A stretch of DNA of 6,659 bases, taken from positions 1 through 6,659 of the forward strand of contig SFPH01000163.1 in NCBI GenBank assembly GCA_004552115.1, given 5' to 3'. The stretch is from Bacteroidales bacterium. GTDB taxonomy: Bacteria; Bacteroidota; Bacteroidia; Bacteroidales; UBA932. Positions 1-5,937 of the stretch are shown one piece after another (within the stretch, counting starts at the first letter, position 1; each line of letters starts with the position of its first letter). The notes under the pieces were generated by a model. It searched no databases, was not told the origin of the DNA, and saw only the letters and a list, made by a program, of their open reading frames with translations. Made by a program: the position numbers and the translations under genes.

Positions 1-1000
1 GCGTTTCGGCCATGAGGAGACCTGCAGATGGTTCGAGGATATGGGAGTCAGGCTCGTCGTACAGGAGGACCAATGCGTTTTCCCGGCCTCGCAGGATGCA
101 ATGGAAATCGTCAATGTCCTCATCAGGGCAATGCGGGAGTCAGGGGTGAAGGTCAGGACAAAGGCCCGGGTCAAGGGTCTGAAACAAGGCCAAAATGGCT
201 GGAAGATAATGTCTGGCAATGCCGAGGAGACTTTCGACTCGGTCCTGGTCACGACCGGCGGATGTACGGGCACGGGATGGCAGGCATTGTTTTCGGGGCT
301 GGACCTCGAGATTGTGAGCCCTGTCCCTTCCCTCTTCAGCATGAAGATTGACGATCTGACCCTGAGGGAAATGATGGGAACAGTAGTGGAGGATGCCACT
401 GTATCCATACCGGGAACGAAATTCCGCGGATGCGGTCCCCTTCTGGTCACAGACTGGGGTCTCAGCGGCCCGGCCATATTGAAATTGTCCTCGGCGGCGG
501 CCAGATATCTCTCGGAGAACAGCTATCAGTCCGGACTCATAGTGAACTGGTTCGGAGAAATGAATGCCGAGGAAATCGGGACAATGCTGAAGGTACTCGC
601 AGCCTCCAATCCCAAGAAACTGATTTCCAATGCTTTTCCAGATATCTTCAATGCGCGTCTCTGGAGATATTTCCTCTGCAAGATGAACATTTCCCAGGAA
701 ATGAGATGGGCGGAGACAGGGTCCAGGACCATCAACCGCATTGCCGAGAGGCTGCACGCCGACGAGTTCAGGATTGTCGGAAGGAACAGGTTCAAGAGCG
801 AGTTCGTGACCTGCGGAGGGGTGTCATTGAAGGAAATCAACTCAGGGACAATGGAGGCCAGGAAGTACCCGGGTCTGTTTTTCGCAGGCGAAGTAACTGA
901 CGTTGACGCGATTACCGGAGGCTTCAATCTCCAGGCAGCCTGGAGCATGGGCTATGCCGCGGCTGAAGGAATCTGCGGGAAATCCGCCGGCATATTGTAG
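1..1000 (+). CDS. HI0933/YhiN-family FAD-dependent oxidoreductase, 5' partial
   Basis: The reading frame is open from base 2, so the first ATG at 41 is internal: the 13 residues before it (RFGHEETCRWFED) continue the family alignment (a charged segment leading into WFE..GV). About 332 residues are visible of a family that is usually near 400, so the N-terminal Rossmann GxGxxG FAD-binding segment lies outside the window. Visible family landmarks are the VFPAS segment (about 77-91), the VTTGG turn followed by a PVPSLF segment (about 248-340), the GLSGPA segment (about 457-474), and the C-terminal FAGEVTDVDAITGG / NLQAAW block (about 881-943) that closes the flavin site. Family members are predicted cytosolic flavoproteins annotated as NAD(P)/FAD-dependent oxidoreductases or aminoacetone oxidase-like proteins; the physiological substrate is generally unknown. 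One oddity is Asp in place of the usual His in the TH-x-G-x-SGP motif. The family call is firm; the reaction is not known. Confidence 0.9.
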   Translation, partial: RFGHEETCRWFEDMGVRLVVQEDQCVFPASQDAMEIVNVLIRAMRESGVKVRTKARVKGLKQGQNGWKIMSGNAEETFDSVLVTTGGCTGTGWQALFSGLDLEIVSPVPSLFSMKIDDLTLREMMGTVVEDATVSIPGTKFRGCGPLLVTDWGLSGPAILKLSSAAARYLSENSYQSGLIVNWFGEMNAEEIGTMLKVLAASNPKKLISNAFPDIFNARLWRYFLCKMNISQEMRWAETGSRTINRIAERLHADEFRIVGRNRFKSEFVTCGGVSLKEINSGTMEARKYPGLFFAGEVTDVDAITGGFNLQAAWSMGYAAAEGICGKSAGIL

Positions 1001-1006
1001 AAACAA

Positions 1007-1037
1007 TTGCAATTTTCATTGATATTCACTACATTTA
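1007..1037 (+). promoter_or_regulatory. Probable promoter of the DUF4332 gene
   Basis: A TTG at 1007-1009 (ATTG with the preceding base) is followed after 20 bases by TACATTTA at 1030-1037. This matches the Bacteroidota -33 (TTTG) and -7 (TAnnTTTG) elements with one mismatch in each and the usual spacing. Transcription would begin near 1042, giving a leader of roughly 24 bases with no Shine-Dalgarno sequence, as is normal in this phylum. No terminator is visible between the flavoprotein gene and this point, so read-through from upstream is also possible. Confidence 0.45.
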
Positions 1038-1065
1038 CGGACATAAACCAATAATTCTGACAACT

Positions 1066-1473
1066 ATGGCTTACAAGATTATCGATGTAGAAGGCATCGG
1101 ACCGGCCTACGCCGAAAAACTCATTGCAGCAGGCATCAGCACTGCGGAGGAACTTCTTGAGAAATGCGCTGCTCCAAAGGGCAGGAAAGAGCTTGCAGAG
1201 GCTACCGGCATTCCTGAGAAACTCGTTCTCAAATGGACTAACCACGCCGACATGTACCGCATCCGCGGAATCGGCCCTCAGTTCGCCGAACTGCTCGAGG
1301 CTTCCGGTGTTGACACCGTAAAGGAGCTTTCCCACAGGGTTGCCGCAAATCTTGCCGCCAAGGTGGCCGAGGTCAATGCAGAAAAGAAACTCGTGGGCAG
1401 GGTTCCGGTAGAGTCTGAAATCCAGAAGATGATCGACGAGGCCAAGACCCTTCCGGGAGTCATCACATACTAG
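1066..1473 (+). CDS. DUF4332 domain protein with two helix-hairpin-helix motifs
   Basis: This is a 135-residue soluble protein with no signal peptide or membrane segment. Two related segments, residues 8-34 (VEGIGPAYAEKL...) and 66-92 (IRGIGPQFAELL...), each carry the GIGP turn of a helix-hairpin-helix followed by a G-[IV]-x-T-x-x-E/K-E-L helix, so the protein looks like an internal duplication with a 58-residue offset. A Lys/Glu-rich helix and a conserved-looking tail (GRVPVES...ITY) follow. Length and layout match DUF4332 proteins that are common in Bacteroidota. GIGP hairpins usually contact the DNA backbone without sequence specificity, so a nucleic-acid-binding role is plausible, but the function is not established. 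The ATG at 1066 is preceded by an A/T-rich leader without Shine-Dalgarno; no better start exists. The gene appears to be its own transcription unit, with a promoter upstream and a hairpin terminator 19 bases after the stop. Confidence 0.92.
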   Translation: MAYKIIDVEGIGPAYAEKLIAAGISTAEELLEKCAAPKGRKELAEATGIPEKLVLKWTNHADMYRIRGIGPQFAELLEASGVDTVKELSHRVAANLAAKVAEVNAEKKLVGRVPVESEIQKMIDEAKTLPGVITY

Positions 1474-1492
1474 AATTTACCGCACATATCAT

Positions 1493-1524
1493 AAAACGGG
1501 GCTGCTTACTCAGTCCCGTTTTTT
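1493..1524 (+). terminator. Hairpin terminator, probably bidirectional, between convergent genes
   Basis: AAAACGGGGCTG (1493-1504) pairs with CAGTCCCGTTTT (1511-1522) to form a 12-bp stem with a single G-T wobble and a 6-base loop (1505-1510). On the + strand it ends in a run of six T (1519-1524), as expected for the DUF4332 transcript. On the - strand the opposite arm ends in TTTTAT, so it can also stop the yfcE transcript. The yfcE stop codon (1506-1508) lies in the loop, so part of the hairpin is coding sequence for yfcE. Confidence 0.85.
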
Positions 1525-2066
1525 AGTGCCATCTCAGAAAGGACATTGCCATCAAGCCCTCTCATCCGCACTGACCCGTCCTCATCAATGGTGGCGAAGG
1601 TAGGGACATTGCCGCCCTTCGGGAAGGTAATGCTGCCGGTATTGCAGACAAGTATCCCGTCCGCATTCCTCTCAAGCTTCCAGAGATGGGTATGCCCGCA
1701 GAACAATGCGTCAACCCCGGGAGCCGTGACATTGTCCTCATTGTAATGATGTCCGTGCGTAAGCATGATCCTGGTCCCGTCGGCCACAAGGATGCAGTAG
1801 TCACCCATGCAGGGGAACCTGAGAAGCATCTGGTCAACCTCGGAGTCGCAATTGCCCCTGACGGCGACAATCCTTTCAGCCATCGCGTTCAGCCTCGCCG
1901 CAATTCCCGGGGCATCAATGCCTTCCGGAATTCCGTTCCGGGGCCCGTAGTTCAGGATATCTCCCAGGATCAGGAGCATATCGTAATTTTCGCGTTCAAA
2001 GAAAGAGAGAGCTTTCTCCAATCTCGGCAATGAGCCGTGTATGTCCGATATTACCAGATATTTCAT
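1506..2066 (-). CDS. yfcE: YfcE-type metallophosphodiesterase
   Basis: This 186-residue cytosolic protein of the calcineurin-like metallophosphoesterase superfamily is almost the same length as Escherichia coli YfcE and closely resembles it throughout. The metal-ligand motifs are in order: SDIHGS (D8, H10), LGDILN (D36), GNCDSEVDQM (N72), THGHH (H104) and GHTH (H125, H127), followed by the NTGSITFPKGGN segment typical of YfcE. Purified E. coli YfcE is a Mn-dependent phosphodiesterase on artificial substrates such as bis-p-nitrophenyl phosphate; its natural substrate is unknown, and the same applies here. All catalytic residues are present, so the enzyme should be active. It begins 36 bases after the recQ stop on the same strand with no terminator between them, so cotranscription with recQ is likely. 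No Shine-Dalgarno precedes the ATG. Its last codons form one arm of the terminator at 1493-1524. Confidence 0.95.
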   Translation of the reverse strand: MKYLVISDIHGSLPRLEKALSFFERENYDMLLILGDILNYGPRNGIPEGIDAPGIAARLNAMAERIVAVRGNCDSEVDQMLLRFPCMGDYCILVADGTRIMLTHGHHYNEDNVTAPGVDALFCGHTHLWKLERNADGILVCNTGSITFPKGGNVPTFATIDEDGSVRMRGLDGNVLSEMALKNGTE

Positions 2067-2102
2067 ATTCTTGCAAATTACAGTTTTCAGACTGCTGTCT
2101 GT

Positions 2103-3998
2103 TCAATATTCATATGCAGGGACATCCCCCTCGTCAATGAGTTCCCTGAGAATGGAGAGAAAGTCCGGAGACCAGGAGGCGGAAGGATTGCCGAATTCGG
2201 CATTGATCTGCTTGAGGGAATAGACACCCCCGCATTTTTCATTGATGAAACTGATCAGGGCCTGACGGGTCCTTTCAGTATTGTCCTCACCTGCGGCAGT
2301 TTTCCTGCGCCCCGCCCTGCAGATGTCGCATTTACCGCAGTCGGCACTCTCATCCTGGCCGAAATAGCGCAGCAGGAAGCGTGAACGGCACTCATCTTCC
2401 TCATTGACATACTCCATCATTTCCGTCATTCTCGCCCTCGCCGAGTCCTTCAGCATCCTGTAACGCTGAGGAGAGAGCTTGACATTGCCCTCGGCAAGAT
2501 GCTCCCCGTGGAGGAATATCACATCCGACCTGTCCCCCGGTATGTAATTGACAATGTGCGAGACAGCCATCCTGTACAGAAGCTTGCGGAGCTGGGCCAC
2601 GGTGATTCCGCAGCGGTCCGCCACATATTCCTCCTCAATCGGGACGGCATAGGAGAACAATCCCTCGTATTTACGCATCAGGCAGTCCAGGACCTCCAAC
2701 ATCTTCGGGTCCTCAAGCTCCACATCATACAGGGCATCCCTGTCCACGATGACACGCACCCTTGTCTGCACCTCGACGTCCTCGGAGAAAGTCCAATGAC
2801 CCTCACGCTCCAGATATCTCATTGCATAGAAAGCCTGGGCCCTGTCGAGTCTGAAACGGTCGCAAAAGGCCTTGATGTCGAACTTCAGCTGGCGGCCCAT
2901 CCCCTGTCCGTAAGGGATTTCGAAGAATGCGAAAAGCTTGTGATAGATGTCCTCGATGTATTCCAATGTCGGAAATGTGACATTCTCCAGCTGCTTGAGA
3001 CGGCGGATGTCCGAGCCGTTCCACAGCAGGACTGCATAGGACTCCTTACCGTCCCGGCCTGCCCGTCCCGCCTCCTGGAAATAGGCCTCGGGCGAATCCG
3101 GCAGGCTTATATGCACGACGAATCTCACGTCGGGCTTGTCAATTCCCATCCCGAAGGCATTGGTGCAGACCATCACCCTGGTCTTCCCCGACTTCCAGTC
3201 CTCCTGCCTTTCGGCACGCATCGAATGGGTCAGACCCGCATGGTAGAAAGAGGCGCTGATTCCCTGGGCCTGAAGAGCCGCGGCCATTTCCTCCGTTTTG
3301 TTACGGCTGCCGGCATAAACGATTCCTGTACCCGGAACACCGGAGCAAATCGAAAGCAGCTGGCCCATCTTGTCCTCGACCTTGCGGACAATGTATGAGA
3401 GATTGGGCCTCTCGAATCCGCTCTTGCGGAGCTTCTCCATAATATCGTCCGCAACTTCCGGAGTGGCTGTTGCCGTCAAGGCAATCACAGGGGCGTCCAC
3501 CGCCTCCCGGAGCCTTCCTATCTGGAGATAATCCGGGCGGAAATCGTAGCCCCACTGCGATATGCAATGGGCTTCGTCAACGACAATGTAGCTGACATTC
3601 AGTTCAGGAAGCCAGGATTGGAAGAGTCTGGTGGCGATGCGCTCCGGAGATATGTATAGAAATTTGAAATCCCCGTAGGCGGCATTGTTGAGGGCTATCT
3701 CAACGTCGCGTCGCGTCATTCCGGCATATATTGCCAATGCCTTCACGCCCCGAGACTTGAGATTCTGGACCTGATCCTTCATAAGTGCGATCAGCGGGGT
3801 TATGACCAGGGCAATCCCCTCCTTCATCAGTGCCGGGACCTGGAAACATACCGACTTCCCGCCGCCGGTAGGAAGTATGGCGAGCACATCCCGGCCTTCC
3901 GCCGCGGAATTCACAATCTCCTCCTGCATCGGCCGGAAAGAGGCATAGCCCCAATACTCTGACAGAATGTCAATCGGCCTGATTTCATTGTCCTTCAT
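2103..3998 (-). CDS. recQ: RecQ-family ATP-dependent DNA helicase
   Basis: This 631-residue protein is a superfamily 2, 3'-5' DNA helicase expected to act in recombination and repair of stalled forks. RecQ motif 0 (FRPMQEEI, about 21-28), Walker A (TGGGKS, 44-49), DEAH (141-144) with the aromatic-rich loop CISQWGYDFRP, LTATATPE (about 174-181), motif IV (GIVYAGSRNKTEE) and motif VI (QEAGRAGRD, 308-316) are all intact. The four zinc cysteines C537, C554, C557 and C560 keep the spacing of E. coli RecQ (x16, x2, x2) but lie about 220 residues after motif VI instead of about 50. The intervening region looks helical or winged-helix-like. A short tail follows the zinc site and no HRDC domain is evident. 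Helicases of about 630 residues are common in Bacteroidota and coexist with a longer RecQ. The ATG at 3998 is chosen because AAAGGAG lies 8 bases before it; a GTG at 4040 would add 14 residues but has no such site. yfcE follows 36 bases downstream. Confidence 0.95.
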   Translation of the reverse strand: MKDNEIRPIDILSEYWGYASFRPMQEEIVNSAAEGRDVLAILPTGGGKSVCFQVPALMKEGIALVITPLIALMKDQVQNLKSRGVKALAIYAGMTRRDVEIALNNAAYGDFKFLYISPERIATRLFQSWLPELNVSYIVVDEAHCISQWGYDFRPDYLQIGRLREAVDAPVIALTATATPEVADDIMEKLRKSGFERPNLSYIVRKVEDKMGQLLSICSGVPGTGIVYAGSRNKTEEMAAALQAQGISASFYHAGLTHSMRAERQEDWKSGKTRVMVCTNAFGMGIDKPDVRFVVHISLPDSPEAYFQEAGRAGRDGKESYAVLLWNGSDIRRLKQLENVTFPTLEYIEDIYHKLFAFFEIPYGQGMGRQLKFDIKAFCDRFRLDRAQAFYAMRYLEREGHWTFSEDVEVQTRVRVIVDRDALYDVELEDPKMLEVLDCLMRKYEGLFSYAVPIEEEYVADRCGITVAQLRKLLYRMAVSHIVNYIPGDRSDVIFLHGEHLAEGNVKLSPQRYRMLKDSARARMTEMMEYVNEEDECRSRFLLRYFGQDESADCGKCDICRAGRRKTAAGEDNTERTRQALISFINEKCGGVYSLKQINAEFGNPSASWSPDFLSILRELIDEGDVPAYEY

Positions 3999-4006
3999 CT
4001 TCAATT

Positions 4007-4013
4007 CTCCTTT
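4007..4013 (-). promoter_or_regulatory. Shine-Dalgarno site deciding the recQ start
   Basis: On the - strand AAAGGAG occupies 4013-4007, with 8 bases between it and the ATG at 3998. The other genes whose starts are visible here lack a Shine-Dalgarno sequence, so this one is notable and favours 3998 over the upstream in-frame GTG at 4040. Confidence 0.6.
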
Positions 4014-4142
4014 CCCTTCAGGTCTCCGGCCCGGTTTCACTTGAAAATTGCAGAAGTTTCATAGCGAAACCGACGGAGATAAAACAATTTAGTTCCGAAA
4101 CAGGAAAAAATTTGCGCCGGATGGCAGAATTTTTGTTGTGTA

Positions 4143-4154
4143 TTCCGGTCGGAA
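4143..4154. repeat. Operator-like palindrome between recQ and pckA
   Basis: TTCCG and CGGAA form perfect 5-base inverted arms around a central GT. The site lies about 27 bases before the pckA -7 box, where a regulator could overlap or abut the -33 region, and just downstream of the candidate recQ -7 box in the other direction. No regulator is identified, and a chance palindrome of this size is possible. Confidence 0.35.
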
Positions 4155-4160
4155 CATGCA

Positions 4161-4168
4161 CAAAATTA
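4161..4168 (-). promoter_or_regulatory. Candidate -7 box of the recQ-yfcE promoter
   Basis: On the - strand the sequence reads TAATTTTG, an exact match to the Bacteroidota TAnnTTTG -7 consensus. Transcription would start near 4155 and give a leader of about 157 bases before recQ. No TTTG-like -33 element is visible at the expected distance, and the sequence is A/T-rich, so the call is tentative. It mirrors the pckA -7 box exactly. Confidence 0.35.
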
Positions 4169-4180
4169 ACAATTTTTGAT

Positions 4181-4188
4181 TAATTTTG
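4181..4188 (+). promoter_or_regulatory. Candidate -7 box of the pckA promoter
   Basis: TAATTTTG matches the Bacteroidota TAnnTTTG -7 consensus exactly. The start of transcription would be around 4192-4195, leaving a leader of about 70 bases before the pckA ATG at 4263. No clear -33 TTG lies about 20 bases upstream, which could mean dependence on an activator. Confidence 0.5.
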
Positions 4189-4195
4189 CACCCGA

Positions 4196-4217
4196 AGTCC
4201 GGAGATAGTTCCGGGCT
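4196..4217 (+). other. Stem-loop at the predicted 5' end of the pckA mRNA
   Basis: AGTCCGGAG (4196-4204) pairs with TTCCGGGCT (4209-4217) to form a 9-bp stem with two G-T wobbles and a 4-base ATAG loop. It falls within a few bases of the predicted transcription start. No U-tract follows, so it is not a terminator. A stabilising 5' hairpin or a regulatory leader element is possible. After it the leader is A/T-rich up to the start codon, with no Shine-Dalgarno. Confidence 0.45.
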
Positions 4218-4262
4218 GACGGGAAAGCATTGAAAATCAGTTATAATTTTAATATTGTTTTT

Positions 4263-5867
4263 ATGCCAACAATGGATTTAAGCAAGTATGGAATCAAGGG
4301 CGTGAAAGAAGTCCTTTACAATCCATCTTACGAAGTTCTCTTCAACGAGGAGACAAAGCCGGAGCTCACCGGCTATGAGAAAGGTCAGGTAACCGAACTC
4401 GGTGCCGTTAACGTGATGACCGGTATCTACACCGGACGTTCTCCTAAAGACAAGTACATCGTAATGGATGAGAACTCCAAGGACACCGTATGGTGGACTT
4501 CAGACGAGTACAAGAACGACAACCACCCTCTCTCCGAGAAGAATTGGAAAGTCCTCAAGAAGCTCGCTCTCAAGCAGCTCTCAGGCAAGAGACTTTTCGT
4601 AGTTGACGGTTTCTGTGGAACACACGAGGATACCCGCATGAAGGTCCGCTTCATCATGGAGGTTGCATGGCAGGCTCACTTCGTGACCAACATGTTCATC
4701 CGTCCTCAGAACCAGAAGGAGTTCGACCAGGAGCCAGATTTCGTGGTTTACTGCGCAGCAAAGGCAAAGGTTGAGAACTACAAGGAGCTCGGCCTCAACT
4801 CCGAGACTGCAGTCGCATTCAACGTTACCAGCAGGGAGCAGGTAATCCTCAACACCTGGTACGGCGGCGAGATGAAGAAGGGTATGTTCTCAATGATGAA
4901 CTACTACCTCCCTCTCAAGGGCATCGCTTCAATGCACTGCTCTGCAAACACCGACCTCAACGGTGAGAACACCGCTATCTTCTTCGGTCTCTCCGGAACC
5001 GGCAAGACCACTCTCTCCACCGACCCTAAGCGTCTCCTCATCGGTGACGACGAGCACGGCTGGGACAACAAGGGCGTGTTCAACTTCGAGGGTGGCTGCT
5101 ATGCGAAGGTCATCAAGCTCGACAAGGAGTCTGAGCCGGATATCTACGGTGCCATCAGGCGTGATGCTCTCCTCGAGAACGTAACCGTTGACGAGAACGG
5201 CGTGATCGACTTCAACGACAAGAGCGTTACCGAGAACACCCGTGTTTCCTACCCGATCTACCACATTAACAAGATCGTCCGTCCTAAGTCACAGGGCCCG
5301 GCCGCAAAGCAGGTTATCTTCCTTTCAGCTGATGCGTTCGGAGTACTCCCTCCAGTATCAATCCTCGATCCTGAGCAGACCAAGTACTACTTCCTCTCCG
5401 GCTTCACAGCCAAGCTCGCAGGTACAGAGCGCGGTATTACCGAGCCTACTCCTACCTTCTCCGCATGCTTCGGACAGGCATTCCTCGAGCTTCACCCTAC
5501 AAAGTATGCTGAGGAGCTCGTGAAGAAGATGAAGAAGAGCGGTGCCAAGGCATACCTCGTGAACACCGGCTGGAACGGTACCGGCAAGCGTATCTCCATC
5601 CGTGACACCCGCGGCATCATTGACGCCATCCTCAACGGCGCGATCGACTCCGCTCCTACCAAGGTTATCCCTTACTTCAACTTCACCGTGCCTACAGAGC
5701 TCGCAGGTGTTGACACCAACATCCTCGACCCTCGCGACACCTATGCAAATGCAGAGGATTGGGAAGTCAAGGCAAAGGACCTCGCAGGCAGGTTCATCAA
5801 GAACTTCAAGAAATACGAAGGCAACCGTGCCGGCAAGGCACTTGTAAAGGCTGGTCCACAGCTCTAG
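4263..5867 (+). CDS. pckA: Phosphoenolpyruvate carboxykinase (ATP type)
   Basis: This enzyme interconverts oxaloacetate plus ATP with phosphoenolpyruvate, CO2 and ADP in the cytosol. In fermenting Bacteroidales it commonly fixes CO2 onto phosphoenolpyruvate on the way to succinate. The 534-residue protein is full length and close to Bacteroides PckA from end to end. Visible motifs are TGRSPKDK (57-64), the active-site segment YGGEMKKG (200-207), MHCSAN (224-229), the P-loop GLSGTGKTT (242-250), the metal-binding LIGDDEHGW (about 259-267), RVSYPIYHI (327-335), and [16 protein letters not shown]. The ATG at 4263 ([10 protein letters not shown]) matches the family N-terminus; the frame stays open upstream to a TTG at 4230, but those 11 residues are unlike the family and have no start signal. 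Leucine is mostly CTC and lysine mostly AAG, a strong bias that contrasts with recQ and suggests high expression. A strong terminator follows the stop. Confidence 0.98.
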   Translation: MPTMDLSKYGIKGVKEVLYNPSYEVLFNEETKPELTGYEKGQVTELGAVNVMTGIYTGRSPKDKYIVMDENSKDTVWWTSDEYKNDNHPLSEKNWKVLKKLALKQLSGKRLFVVDGFCGTHEDTRMKVRFIMEVAWQAHFVTNMFIRPQNQKEFDQEPDFVVYCAAKAKVENYKELGLNSETAVAFNVTSREQVILNTWYGGEMKKGMFSMMNYYLPLKGIASMHCSANTDLNGENTAIFFGLSGTGKTTLSTDPKRLLIGDDEHGWDNKGVFNFEGGCYAKVIKLDKESEPDIYGAIRRDALLENVTVDENGVIDFNDKSVTENTRVSYPIYHINKIVRPKSQGPAAKQVIFLSADAFGVLPPVSILDPEQTKYYFLSGFTAKLAGTERGITEPTPTFSACFGQAFLELHPTKYAEELVKKMKKSGAKAYLVNTGWNGTGKRISIRDTRGIIDAILNGAIDSAPTKVIPYFNFTVPTELAGVDTNILDPRDTYANAEDWEVKAKDLAGRFIKNFKKYEGNRAGKALVKAGPQL

Positions 5868-5890
5868 TATTTTTCGAATAATATTCAATG

Positions 5891-5935
5891 GAAAGTGACT
5901 AAACAGTCTTTTGACTGCTTAGTCACTTTCTTTTT
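5891..5935 (+). terminator. Rho-independent terminator of pckA
   Basis: GAAAGTGACTAA (5891-5902) pairs with TTAGTCACTTTC (5919-5930) as a 12-bp perfect stem. After one A-C mismatch a further 5 bp (CAGTC/GACTG) close over a TTTT loop (5909-5912). A run of five T (5931-5935) follows directly. It starts 23 bases after the pckA stop. The hairpin also lies just beyond the stop of the convergent gene on the - strand, but no T-run follows in that direction, so it may act there only weakly or by protecting the 3' end. Confidence 0.9.
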
Positions 5936-5937
5936 GT

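Noticed and set aside
140..948. Overlapping - strand and other-frame open frames within the flavoprotein gene
   Set aside because: They overlap a continuous, conserved flavoprotein frame and show no family features.
1005..1014. Palindrome AATTGCAATT upstream of the DUF4332 gene
   Set aside because: It is short and A/T-rich, does not extend, has no T-run following it as a terminator, and overlaps the candidate -33 element.
2067..2083. TAATTTGC on the - strand just before yfcE as a -7 box
   Set aside because: It lacks one T of the TAnnTTTG consensus and lies too close to the ATG to leave a leader; cotranscription from recQ is simpler.
2499..3398. A 299-codon open frame on the + strand opposite recQ
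   Set aside because: It lies wholly antisense to a clear helicase gene, resembles no known protein, has no start signals, and is explained by codon bias of the real gene.
3999..4040. Upstream GTG start that would extend RecQ by 14 residues
   Set aside because: The ATG at 3998 has a well-spaced AAAGGAG and GTG does not; the added residues show no helicase-family similarity.
4230..4262. Upstream TTG start that would extend PckA by 11 residues
   Set aside because: The added residues come from the A/T-rich leader and are unlike the family N-terminus; the ATG at 4263 gives the usual beginning and length.
5358..5888. A 176-codon open frame on the - strand opposite the end of pckA
   Set aside because: It is an antisense shadow created by the strong codon bias of pckA; its translation is low-complexity Leu/Val/Gly/Cys-rich and it has no promoter or start signal.
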